Shown: positions 41,863 to 49,464, numbered from the stretch's first letter. The stretch is DNA of 64,000 bases from Rathayibacter sp. VKM Ac-2857 (GCF_013205025.1 NZ_JABMLE010000001.1:248001-312000); one strand, 5' to 3'. Program-made: numbers and translations. Notes: generated from the sequence alone by a model not told the origin.

Positions 41863-42711
41863 TCAGGGCTTGGCGATGCTCGTGTACGAGTCCGGACGGC
41901 GGTCGCGGTAGAACTGCCAGTCGTCGCGCATCTGCTGCACCATGTCGAGGTCGAGATCCCGGATCAGGATCTCCTCGCTCTCGCCCGAGCCGCGCTCGCC
42001 GACGAAGTTCCCGCGCGGGTCGATGACCTGGCTCGTGCCGTAGAAGTCGACGGCCAGCTCGCCGTACTCGTTGTCCTCGCGGCCGACCCGATTGGGCTGG
42101 AGCACGAAGTAGCCGTTCGCCACGGCGGCGCACGGTCCCTCCACCTCCCAAAGCCGGTTCGAGAGACCGGGCTTGGTCGCGTTCGGGTTGAACACCATGT
42201 GCGCTCCGTTGAGGCCCAGCTCGCGCCAGCCCTCCGGGAAGTGCCGGTCGTAGCAGATGTAGACGCCGACCTTGCCGACCGCGGTGTCGAACACCGGGTA
42301 GCCGAGGTTGCCGGGGCGGAAGTAGAACTTCTCCCAGAAGCGGTCGAGGTGCGGGATGTGGTGCTTGCGGTACTTGCCGAGGATCGTGCCGTCGGCGTCG
42401 ACGACCACGGCGGTGTTGTAGTAGACGCCGGTGATGTCCTCCTCGTAGATCGGCAGGATCATCACCGTGCCGAGCTCCTTCGCCAGCGCGGCGAAGCGCT
42501 GCACGATCGGGCCGTCGGCTGGCTCGGCGTAGCGGTAGTACTTCTTGTCCTCGGTGATGCCGAAGTACGGGCCGTAGAACAGCTCCTGGAAGCAGACGAT
42601 CTGCGCTCCCTGGGCGGCGGCGTCGCGGGCGAACTGCTCGTGCTTGTCGAGCATCGACTCCTTGTCGCCGGTCCACGTGGTCTGGGTGATCGCTGCGCGG
42701 ACGATGGTCAT
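41863..42711 (-). CDS. Beta-ureidopropionase / N-carbamoyl amino acid hydrolase (nitrilase family)
   Basis: Hydrolyses the N-carbamoyl amino acid from the dihydropyrimidinase reaction to the amino acid, CO2 and ammonia. The 282-residue protein has the Glu-Lys-Cys triad: Glu43 (CFQELFYG), Lys116 (GKYRKHHIPH) and Cys153 (YICYDRHFPEG). SNRLWEVEGPCAAVANGYFV also matches the family. It is the first gene of the operon. The ATG at 42711 has GGAGG upstream. Confidence 0.92.
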   Translation of the reverse strand: MTIVRAAITQTTWTGDKESMLDKHEQFARDAAAQGAQIVCFQELFYGPYFGITEDKKYYRYAEPADGPIVQRFAALAKELGTVMILPIYEEDITGVYYNTAVVVDADGTILGKYRKHHIPHLDRFWEKFYFRPGNLGYPVFDTAVGKVGVYICYDRHFPEGWRELGLNGAHMVFNPNATKPGLSNRLWEVEGPCAAVANGYFVLQPNRVGREDNEYGELAVDFYGTSQVIDPRGNFVGERGSGESEEILIRDLDLDMVQQMRDDWQFYRDRRPDSYTSIAKP

Positions 42712-42878
42712 CGGTACCTCCATGCTTCGGTCGGCCCGGTCGAGGCTCCGCCGAGAGCACCCGCGACGCGGGAGGCGGGGCCGAGGGGCCGTGGTCTCAC
42801 TGTGGTCCGCGCGCGGGCCGAAGGCAATGACCGCCTCCGCTCCGCTCACCGGACAGGGGTTCATCGTCGTCCTCCGAC

Positions 42879-42894
42879 GTTTCCCGGGTGTTTC
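42879..42894 (+). promoter_or_regulatory. GTTTC-N6-GTTTC operator between the pyrimidine operon and cofD
   Basis: Perfect GTTTC-CCGGGT-GTTTC with 11-bp period and GAC/CGG flanks like the pucG site. It is 168 bp from the pyrimidine operon start and 77 bp from cofD, and could serve either. Confidence 0.6.
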
Positions 42895-42958
42895 CGGCAC
42901 GGATCCGCAGCATTAAGGCCTCGGCCCCTTCGGAATCCGCGGTGGGGGCCGTCCGCGG

Positions 42959-42964
42959 TAGCGT
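42959..42964 (+). promoter_or_regulatory. -10 box of a probable leaderless cofD promoter
   Basis: TAGCGT, 6 nt before the cofD ATG. Confidence 0.5.
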
Positions 42965-42970
42965 CGACGA

Positions 42971-43957
42971 ATGCGCATCACGATCCTGGCCGGCGGCGTC
43001 GGCGGCGCCCGCTTCACTTCCGCGGTGCGCGAGCACCTCCGCGACCTCGAGGCGGCCGGCGGCGGACCCTCCGAGATCACGGTCGTCGCCAACACCGGCG
43101 ACGACCTGTGGCTGACGGGCCTGAAGGTCTGCCCCGACCTCGACTCGCTCACCTACGCGCTCGCCGGCGTCAACGACACCGAGCGCGGCTGGGGCCGGGC
43201 CGGCGAGAGCGAGCGCGTCTCGGCCGAGCTGACCGCGTTCGGCGTCGGCTGGCCGTGGTTCACCCTCGGCGACCTCGACATCGGCACCCATCTCGCGCGC
43301 ACCTCGATGCTCCGCGACGGGCTCACCCTGTCGCAGGCGACCGAGCGGATCACCGCGCGCTGGCCGCTCGGCGTCCGCCTGCTGCCGATGTCCGACTCCG
43401 ACGTCGAGACCCACGTCGAGGTCGACCTGCCCGGCGAGGGCGTCCGGCTGCTGCACTTCGAGGAGTGGTGGGTGCGGCTGCGCGCGTCGGTGCCCGCCCG
43501 CCGCTTCGTGCAGCAGGGCGTCGCGGAGGCGCGTCCCGCCCCGGGCGTGCTCGAGACGATCGCCGACACCGATGCGGTCCTGATCGCGCCGTCCAACCCG
43601 GTGGTGTCGATCGGGACGATCCTCGGCGTGCCCGGCATCGCGGAGGCCGTGCGGACCACGTCGGCCCCGGTCGTGGGCGTCTCGCCGATCATCGGCGGCG
43701 CGGTGGTGCGCGGCATGGCCGACCACTGCCTGCCCGCGATCGGCGTCGAGACCTCGGCGGAGGCGGTGGGACGGCACTACGGCGCGCGCTCGGCCGGCGG
43801 GCTGCTCGACGCCTGGCTGGTCGGCGAGGAGGACGCGGCGGCCGTCGGCGCCCTCGACGACACGGGCCTCCGGGTCCACTCGGTCCCGCTCTGGCTCCGC
43901 GACCGCGACAGCTCGACGCGGCTCGCGGCCGACGCGATCGCCGCCGCCCGGGCCTGA
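42971..43957 (+). CDS. cofD: 2-phospho-L-lactate transferase CofD
   Basis: Transfers the phospholactyl or phosphoenolpyruvyl group to Fo in coenzyme F420 synthesis. The 328-residue protein begins RITILAGGVGGARF and has VVANTGDDLWLTGLKVCPDLDSLTYALAG and LIAPSNPVVSIGTILGVPG, both typical. Its place beside an operon encoding an LLM oxidoreductase suggests linked cofactor supply. It shares the divergent region with the GTTTC operator. Confidence 0.95.
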   Translation: MRITILAGGVGGARFTSAVREHLRDLEAAGGGPSEITVVANTGDDLWLTGLKVCPDLDSLTYALAGVNDTERGWGRAGESERVSAELTAFGVGWPWFTLGDLDIGTHLARTSMLRDGLTLSQATERITARWPLGVRLLPMSDSDVETHVEVDLPGEGVRLLHFEEWWVRLRASVPARRFVQQGVAEARPAPGVLETIADTDAVLIAPSNPVVSIGTILGVPGIAEAVRTTSAPVVGVSPIIGGAVVRGMADHCLPAIGVETSAEAVGRHYGARSAGGLLDAWLVGEEDAAAVGALDDTGLRVHSVPLWLRDRDSSTRLAADAIAAARA

Positions 43958-44038
43958 CCCGACCCCTCCCGCCGACCGCTCCCAGCCTCGGGGGCCACGC
44001 TGACAGCACCCCTCACCGCACCCTCGAAAGGACCACCC

Positions 44039-44908
44039 ATGCCCGGAGCCCTCGTCCTCGCCGGAGGCGGCCTCGCCGGAATCGCCTGGGAGCTCGGCAT
44101 CGTCCGCGGCCTCAGCGACGCCTCGCCCGAGGCGGCCCGCCTCCTCCTCGACCCCTCGACGACCCTGATCGGCACCTCGGCCGGCTCCGCGGTCGCCTCG
44201 CAGCTGAGCACCTCCGTCGGCCTCGACGAGGCCTACGCGTCGCAGCTGCGCGAGGAGTCGGCCGAGATCGGCGCCGTCGTCGACGTCGAGCGCCTGCAGG
44301 CGATGTACGCGGCCGCGATCGAGGGCGCCACCTCCCCCGAGGACGCCCGGCGCCGCATCGGCGTGCTCGCCCTCGAGACCGCGACCCTGTCCGAGGAGTC
44401 CCGCCGCGACGTGATCGCCGCGCGCGTCGCCGACGCCGACTGGCCCGAGCAGCGCCTCCTGATCACCGCGATCGACACCGCCACCGGAGCGCTCGAGGTC
44501 TTCGACCGCACGAGCGGCGTCGACCTGGTCGACGCCATCGCCGCGAGCTGCGCGGTGCCCGGGGTCTGGCCGCCGGTGAGCATCGGCGGCGTCCGCTACA
44601 TGGACGGCGGCGTGCGCTCCGGCAGCAACGCCGACCTCGCCGCGGGCGCCGACTGGGTGCTCGTCATCACGCCGCTGTCCGGCATCGGCTCGCCGGGTGT
44701 CGGCACGCTCCCGACCGCCGAGCTCGACGCCCTCTCCGGCTCGCGGGTCGAGGTCGTCTACGCGGACGAGGCGTCGATCGCCGCCTTCGGCCCGAACTCA
44801 CTCGACCCCGAGGTCCGACCCGCCGCTGCGCAGGCCGGCCGGGCGCAGGGCGCGCGGATCGCCGCCCGGATCGCGGCGCTCGTCGGCGCGGAGGAGACCG
44901 TCGGCTGA
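44039..44908 (+). CDS. Patatin-like phospholipase
   Basis: A 289-residue acyl hydrolase. It has the oxyanion-hole motif GGGLAG near residue 8, the nucleophile elbow GTSAG (Ser about 46) and the catalytic Asp in YMDGGVRSG. A hydrophobic signal is absent, so it is probably cytoplasmic or membrane-peripheral. GAAAGGA before the ATG is the ribosome binding site. Substrate unknown. Confidence 0.88.
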   Translation: MPGALVLAGGGLAGIAWELGIVRGLSDASPEAARLLLDPSTTLIGTSAGSAVASQLSTSVGLDEAYASQLREESAEIGAVVDVERLQAMYAAAIEGATSPEDARRRIGVLALETATLSEESRRDVIAARVADADWPEQRLLITAIDTATGALEVFDRTSGVDLVDAIAASCAVPGVWPPVSIGGVRYMDGGVRSGSNADLAAGADWVLVITPLSGIGSPGVGTLPTAELDALSGSRVEVVYADEASIAAFGPNSLDPEVRPAAAQAGRAQGARIAARIAALVGAEETVG

Positions 44909-44927
44909 TCGGCGGGCCCTAGCGTCG

Positions 44928-45488
44928 TCAGCGCTTCACGCCGTAGCGGAGGAACACCGTCCCGTCCGCGAAGCACCGCTGCTGCCGGAGCTCGAGCCTG
45001 CTGCGGAGCCCGTGAGGGAGGAACGGGGTCCCGCCGCCGACGATGATCGGCGCGACGTACCAGCGGATCTCGTCCACCACTCCGCCGAGGAGCGCTTGCG
45101 CCCCCAGGGTCGCGCCGCCGACGGAGACGTCGTGCGGCTTCGAGCGCGCCTCCGCCGCCACGGCCGCCGGATCGAAGGACCGCTCGAGCCGGGTCCGGCG
45201 GGTGCGGACCGCGGGCAGGGTCCGCGAGTAGACGACCTTGTCGGCCGCCCGCCACATCTCCTGGAAGTCGTGGATGAAGGCGAACTGCTCGGCGAGCTCG
45301 TAGCCCGCGTCCCAGCCGCGCATGGTGTCGTAGATCCGGCGGCCGTAGAGGTAGGTGCCCACTCCGGCCTCGGTCTCGTTGATGAAGCGGTGCACCTCGG
45401 GGCGGGGCGTGGCCCAGCTGAAATCCCCGGTCTCGTCGACGGTGTAGCCGTCGATCGAGGCCACACCGCTGTAGACGAGCGCGCCCAC
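44928..45488 (-). CDS. Dihydrofolate reductase family protein (RibD C-terminal-like)
   Basis: A 186-residue member of the YyaP/RibD-C group: LVYSGVASIDGYTVDETGDFSW, TYLYGRRIYDTM, KVVYSRTLPAVRTRRTRLE, VGGATLGAQALLGGVVDEI and PIIVGGGTPFLP. Such genes encode NADPH-binding reductases of unknown substrate. The GTG has GAGGAGG 5 nt upstream. It is convergent with the patatin gene. Confidence 0.85.
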   Translation of the reverse strand: MGALVYSGVASIDGYTVDETGDFSWATPRPEVHRFINETEAGVGTYLYGRRIYDTMRGWDAGYELAEQFAFIHDFQEMWRAADKVVYSRTLPAVRTRRTRLERSFDPAAVAAEARSKPHDVSVGGATLGAQALLGGVVDEIRWYVAPIIVGGGTPFLPHGLRSRLELRQQRCFADGTVFLRYGVKR

Positions 45489-45622
45489 AATGGCCTCCTC
45501 CGCGGCCGGCTTCGGGTTCCGTCCACGTGCGCGAGGGTAGGCGTGAGAGCGCTCCAGCGCAACGATTTCCGGAGAACGGTCGCTGAACGGCGGCCGAGCG
45601 GCGGCGGCGGTCCGGATCGGGC

Positions 45623-46369
45623 TCAGTGGCGGCTGCTGAGCAGCGCCAGCACGTCGGCGTGCCGCCCTTCGGCCTCGGCGTCGCGGAGGAAGCGGACGCG
45701 GTCCACGAGCACCTCCTCCACGTCCGGCTGCGTGGCGAGGATCCGCACCGTCTCGTCGAGGAACTCGTCCAGCGGCATCGCGCTCGGGTCGTCCTGCTGC
45801 CCCATCAGCGTGGTCTGCACGGCGGGCGGCACCAGCTCGATGACCTGGACCGGAGTCTCCGCGAGCTGCGCCCGCAGGCTCTGCGTGTAGGAGTGCACGG
45901 CGGCCTTGGTCGCGCTGTAGGTCGGGGTCGCCGGGAGCGGCACGAACGCGAGCCCCGAGGACACGGTCATCAGCACGCCGTCCGGCTTCGCGGCGATCCA
46001 CGGCGTGAACGCGGTCAGCGTGCGGATCGTGCCGAGCAGGTTGGTCTCGACGATGGCCGCGGCGGTGTCGAGGTGCCGCGAGTCCTGCAGGTCCTCCGGC
46101 AGCATGATGCCGGCCATCGTGACGACGACGTCGAGGTCGGGGTGCTCCCGGGTGACCGTCTCGACCGCGGCGGCGATCGACTCCGGGTCGGTGACGTCGA
46201 TCACGACCGAGTGCGAGCCGGGGTGGGCCGCCGTGAACTCGTCCAGCAGCTCGCTGCGGCGACCGCCCAGGATCACCGTGTTCCCCGCGTCGAGGAGGCG
46301 CTCGGCGAGCCCGCGGCCGATGCCCGAGGTCGCGCCGGTGATCAGGATGGTGCTGCCCGTGGTCTTCAT
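45623..46369 (-). CDS. DltE-type short-chain dehydrogenase/reductase
   Basis: A 248-residue SDR with the cofactor motif TGATSGIGRGLA, catalytic Ser region LMTVSSGLAF and YSATKAAVHSYTQSL (Tyr/Lys). It is divergent from the XRE/MmyB-like regulator, a common regulator-target pairing. The ATG follows AAGGAGACGAC. Confidence 0.9.
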   Translation of the reverse strand: MKTTGSTILITGATSGIGRGLAERLLDAGNTVILGGRRSELLDEFTAAHPGSHSVVIDVTDPESIAAAVETVTREHPDLDVVVTMAGIMLPEDLQDSRHLDTAAAIVETNLLGTIRTLTAFTPWIAAKPDGVLMTVSSGLAFVPLPATPTYSATKAAVHSYTQSLRAQLAETPVQVIELVPPAVQTTLMGQQDDPSAMPLDEFLDETVRILATQPDVEEVLVDRVRFLRDAEAEGRHADVLALLSSRH

Positions 46370-46455
46370 GTCGTCTCCTTCGTCTGCCCGGGCTGTCCTG
46401 CCCGGCCGGACTCCACCGTCTCCCGGCGCGGCGCGGGCCGGAAGGGCTGGACGAT

Positions 46456-46476
46456 CCAGGGACCGGCGCTCCCTGG
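46456..46476. promoter_or_regulatory. 21-bp palindrome between the SDR and MmyB-like regulator genes
   Basis: 7-bp arms CCAGGGA / TCCCTGG with a 7-nt centre, 34 bp before the regulator start and 87 bp before the SDR start. It is a plausible operator for the divergently encoded regulator. Confidence 0.5.
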
Positions 46477-46509
46477 TCCGGCACGCTTGCGGAGCGGCAG
46501 GATGAGCGC

Positions 46510-47361
46510 ATGGACAGACCTGCGCTCGCCGAGTTCCTCCGCGGCCGACGCGAGCGGCTGCAGCCGTCCGACGTCGGCATGCCGCCCGGAGCGCGCCGCC
46601 GCACCGCGGGCCTGGGCCGGGAGGAGATCGCCGCCGCCGTCGGGATGTCCGCCGACTACTGGTCGCGGCTCGAGCAGCAGCGCGGCCCGCAGCCGTCCGA
46701 GCAGATGCTCACCGCGATCGCCCGAGGGCTGCGCCTGGACCTCGACGAGCGCGACCACCTGTTCCGGCTCGCCGGGCAGACCCCGCCCGCGCGGCACCGC
46801 CGCGACGAGCACGTCTCCCCCGGGCTGCTCCGCGTCCTCGACCGCCTGGAGGACACCCCGGCGCTGGTGATCACGGAGCTCGGCGAGACCCTGGTGCAGA
46901 ACCGCCTGGCCCGCGCCCTCTTCGGCGACGGCTCGAACTGGACCGGACTCGATCGCAGCGGGATCCACCGCTGGTTCGCGCACCCCGGCGAGGCGCGGCA
47001 CAGCTACCCCGAGCGCGAGCACGAGCACCAGGGGCGGATGCAGACCGCCCAGCTGCGCTTCGCCGCCGCGGCGCCCGATGCCGATCCGCTGGCCGCGCGC
47101 ATCATCGCGTCGCTGCTCAGCCGGAGCGAGGAGTTCCGCCGCTACTGGGAGCTGCAGGAGGTCACGGCCCGCTTCGAGGACCACAAGACCCTGCGGCACC
47201 CCGAGGTCGGCGAGATCGACGTCGACTGCCAGGCGCTCTTCACCGAGAACCAGGCGCAGGTGCTGCTGGTGCTCACGCCGCGCGCCGACTCCCCCGCCGC
47301 TGCCGAGGCGCTCCGCCTGCTCGGCGTGGTCGGCGACCAGCGGCTGACGCCGTCCGCGTGA
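46510..47361 (+). CDS. XRE-family regulator with MmyB-like ligand-binding domain
   Basis: A 283-residue regulator. The N-terminal HTH (about 10-85) reads AEFLRGRRERLQPSDVGMP, RTAGLGREEIAAAVGMSADYWSRLEQQRG. The C-terminal MmyB-like domain (about 100-280) reads PALVITELGETLVQNRLARALFGD, FRRYWELQEV. MmyB-type domains bind fatty-acid-like ligands. Divergence from the SDR gene suggests it controls that enzyme and itself. A CAGGAT -10-like box lies 6 nt before the ATG. Confidence 0.9.
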   Translation: MDRPALAEFLRGRRERLQPSDVGMPPGARRRTAGLGREEIAAAVGMSADYWSRLEQQRGPQPSEQMLTAIARGLRLDLDERDHLFRLAGQTPPARHRRDEHVSPGLLRVLDRLEDTPALVITELGETLVQNRLARALFGDGSNWTGLDRSGIHRWFAHPGEARHSYPEREHEHQGRMQTAQLRFAAAAPDADPLAARIIASLLSRSEEFRRYWELQEVTARFEDHKTLRHPEVGEIDVDCQALFTENQAQVLLVLTPRADSPAAAEALRLLGVVGDQRLTPSA

Positions 47362-47452
47362 GGCCGGCGCCGGCCGGGTGCGGATGTCCGCCGCGCGCCG
47401 ACGTCCGCCTAGGGTGGAGGCGGTCGCAGCGAGCGGCCGCGAAGGGTTCCTC

Positions 47453-47797
47453 ATGAAGATCAGCCAGCTGCGTCACTTCGTGGCCGTCGCCGAGGAGCTC
47501 CACTTCGTGCGCGCCGCCGAGAAGCTCGGCATCTCCCGCAAGAAGCTCGACTCCTCCGTCGCCGCCGTCGAGTTCGACCTCGGCCGCCCGCTCTTCGAGC
47601 CCGGCGCGGCCGCCACGACCCTCACCGCCGCCGGCCGCCAGCGCCTCGCCTCGGCCCGTGAGGAGCTCGCCGCCCTCGGCGACGAGCCGGAGGAGGCCCC
47701 CAAGTCCGGTGGCAAGGCCAAGGCCTCGAAGGGCACCGGCCGCGCCCCCGTCGTCAAGGGCCAGCCCAAGCCCTACAAGCGCCGCCAGTCCCGCTGA
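47453..47797 (+). CDS. HTH-only LysR-type protein with basic tail
   Basis: A 114-residue protein. Residues 1-62 are a LysR winged HTH (ISQLRHFVAVAEELHFVRAAEKLGISRKKLDSSVAAVEFDLGRPLFE). There is no effector domain; it ends in a Lys/Arg-rich disordered tail (KAKASKGTGRAPVVKGQPKPYKRRQSR). No frameshifted remainder of a LysR effector domain is visible downstream, where a tRNA follows after 25 bp, so it looks like a genuine small DNA-binding protein. A TAGGGT box and GGAGG occur upstream. Confidence 0.75.
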   Translation: MKISQLRHFVAVAEELHFVRAAEKLGISRKKLDSSVAAVEFDLGRPLFEPGAAATTLTAAGRQRLASAREELAALGDEPEEAPKSGGKAKASKGTGRAPVVKGQPKPYKRRQSR

Positions 47798-47822
47798 GCC
47801 GAGCTCTCGCGAGGTTCTCCTG

Positions 47823-47895
47823 TGGGCCCTACCGGGCTCGAACCGATGACATCCACGGTGTAAACGTGGCGCTCTACCAACTGAGCTAAAGGCCC
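47823..47895 (-). tRNA. tRNA-Val (anticodon UAC)
   Basis: 73-nt cloverleaf: acceptor GGGCCTT / AGGGCCC (one G-U pair), D-loop AGTTGGTA, anticodon stem CCACG / CGTGG with loop TTTACAC giving UAC, T-loop TTCGAGC and discriminator A. CCA is not encoded. Confidence 0.96.
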
Positions 47896-47951
47896 CCGTC
47901 GCGGGCGGGCCGCGGACGATCGGATCGATCCTACGACACGGCTCGCACCGC

Positions 47952-47957
47952 TACTCT
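47952..47957 (+). promoter_or_regulatory. -10 box of a probable leaderless promoter
   Basis: TACTCT, 6 nt before the ATG at 47964. Confidence 0.5.
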
Positions 47958-47963
47958 CGGCGC

Positions 47964-48659
47964 ATGGCGGACACGGACGACGGGCGCGCGAGGCGCCGGG
48001 CCGAGAGCCGCTGGCCGGCCTCCGCGGCGATCCTCGTGGCTGTGGCGCTCAACCTCGTCGGGCACGACTCGAGCACCTCGGTCGTCCGGATCGCCGCGGC
48101 GGTCCTGACGCTCGCGCTGCTGATCCCGCTCTTCGTCGTGAACCCGCGCCGCTTCGACATCGAGACCCGCTGGTCGCGCGGAGTCTCGATCACCCTCGCG
48201 GTCGTCCTCGCCGCGGCGAACCAGGTCAACGTCGTCCGGGTCGTGGTCGACCTCGTCGACGGATCGGCCGACGGCCCGCTGCTCCTGCTCACGGCGCTGC
48301 AGGTCTGGGTGACCAACGTCGTCGCCTACGCGCTGATCTACTGGGAGCTCGACCGCGGCGGCCCCGTCTCGCGCGGCACGCTGGAGCGCTCGCAGCTGCC
48401 GCCCGCCGACTTCGCCTTCCCGCAGGACACCTACCGCGACACCGTCGCCGAGGTGGCTGTCGGCTCCTCCGAGAAGGCCGACTGGCGCCCCGGCTTCGTC
48501 GACTACCTCTACGTCTCGACGACGAACACCATGGCGTTCAGCCCCACCGACACCATGCCGCTCTCCAGCCGGGTCAAGCTCCTGATGGCCCTCGAGGGCT
48601 TCACCGGCTTCGTCCTGCTGGCCCTGGTCATCTCCCGAGCCGTCAACATCCTCAACTGA
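47964..48659 (+). CDS. Membrane protein with ion-channel-like C-terminal hairpin
   Basis: A 231-residue protein with about five TM segments. The C-terminal part FVDYLYVSTTNTMAFSPTDTMPLSSRVKLLMALEGFTGFVLLALVISRAVN follows the two-TM ion-channel plan (pore helix, selectivity loop, last TM). However, the potassium filter GYGD is replaced by AFSPTD. It is therefore channel-related at best, with uncertain conductance. No operon partner. The N-terminus is basic and cytoplasmic. Confidence 0.75.
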   Translation: MADTDDGRARRRAESRWPASAAILVAVALNLVGHDSSTSVVRIAAAVLTLALLIPLFVVNPRRFDIETRWSRGVSITLAVVLAAANQVNVVRVVVDLVDGSADGPLLLLTALQVWVTNVVAYALIYWELDRGGPVSRGTLERSQLPPADFAFPQDTYRDTVAEVAVGSSEKADWRPGFVDYLYVSTTNTMAFSPTDTMPLSSRVKLLMALEGFTGFVLLALVISRAVNILN

Positions 48660-48690
48660 CCCCCTGGCATGTGCACCCCTGCACCCCCTC

Positions 48691-48751
48691 CGCGAGATGC
48701 CACTTATGAGCGCGACACACCGTGAAAGGCGGTCACAAGTGGCATCTCGCG
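48691..48751. repeat. 61-bp inverted repeat, copy 2
   Basis: Arms CGCGAGATGCCACTT... / its complement, and a loop containing GCGCGACAC, homologous to 31744-31804. It lies 31 bp past one gene and 7 bp before the stop of the convergent peroxiredoxin gene. Confidence 0.85.
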
Positions 48752-48758
48752 AAAGGCG

Positions 48759-49232
48759 TCAGGCGTGGGCCGGAGTGAGCGCGTCGATCGCGGCGCGGTA
48801 GTCGTCCATCGAGCGGGCCTCACCCGGGGCCGTGATGAAGGTGTCGCGGATGACGCCCTCCTTGTCGATGAGGAAGGTCGCGCGCGTCGCGTAGCCCTTG
48901 CCCTCGAGGAAGACGCCGTACTGCTTGGCGACGTCGCCGTGCGGCCAGAAGTCGGAGAGCAGCGTGAAGTCGTAGCCCTGCTTCTCGCCCCAGGCGCGCA
49001 GGGTGTGCTTGGAGTCGACGGAGATGCCGATCAGCTCGACGTCGGCGTGCTCGAACAGCGAGAGGTTCTCGCGCAGAGCGCAGAACTCGCCGGTGCAGGT
49101 GCCGGAGAAGGCGAGCGGGAAGAAGACGAGGGCGACGTTGCGCCGCCCGTGGAAGTCGCCGAGCTGGATGCGCTCGCCGTACTGGTTCGCGAGTTCGAAG
49201 TCGGGAGCCAGCGTGAGCTTCTCGAGAGCCAT
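48759..49232 (-). CDS. AhpE-like peroxiredoxin
   Basis: A 157-residue thiol peroxidase reducing hydroperoxides in the cytosol. It has APDFELANQYGE, LVFFPLAFSGTC with peroxidatic Cys46 in the PxxxSxxC motif, and a further Cys51. The sequence VDSKHTLRAWGEKQGYDFTLLSDFWPHGDVAKQYGVF matches actinobacterial AhpE. The ATG at 49232 has AAGGA upstream. A promoter is visible at 49282-49310. Confidence 0.92.
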   Translation of the reverse strand: MALEKLTLAPDFELANQYGERIQLGDFHGRRNVALVFFPLAFSGTCTGEFCALRENLSLFEHADVELIGISVDSKHTLRAWGEKQGYDFTLLSDFWPHGDVAKQYGVFLEGKGYATRATFLIDKEGVIRDTFITAPGEARSMDDYRAAIDALTPAHA

Positions 49233-49281
49233 CGGACGATGTCCTTCCATGCGCACGAATGTCGCGCGAGCACGAGGGGCA

Positions 49282-49310
49282 ATGCTAGACCCGCTCCGGC
49301 CGTCCACCAA
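49282..49310 (-). promoter_or_regulatory. Promoter of the peroxiredoxin gene
   Basis: On the minus strand TTGGTG (49310-49305), a 17-bp spacer and TAGCAT (49287-49282), which would give a leader of roughly 40 nt. Confidence 0.55.
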
Positions 49311-49458
49311 GGAGGAGCCGAACAGCGGTCGGGAACCGGGCCGCCCACCGGGCCGCCGACGAGCCCGCCGACACGGCCGCACCACGCGCTGCCGCTGGAG
49401 AAATCCCACAGTGCCCTGTGCGCATCCGTCGTGGATCGCCACACATGGCCGGAATCGC

Positions 49459-49464
49459 TAGGCT
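49459..49464 (+). promoter_or_regulatory. -10 box upstream of aceE
   Basis: TAGGCT. A start about 7 nt on would fall at a GTG (49472) that opens a short reading frame overlapping the aceE start. The rest of the 342-bp gap between the peroxiredoxin gene and aceE shows no gene. Confidence 0.4.

Noticed and set aside
13429-42970. Known B. subtilis PucR box or Streptomyces AllR site as explanation of the GTTTC repeats
   Set aside because: Neither motif, as I remember them, resembles an 11-bp-period GTTTC direct repeat; the regulator was left open.
47823-47895. tRNA-Val as a genomic-island attachment site
   Set aside because: No integrase, no duplicated tRNA 3' end and ordinary composition on both sides.
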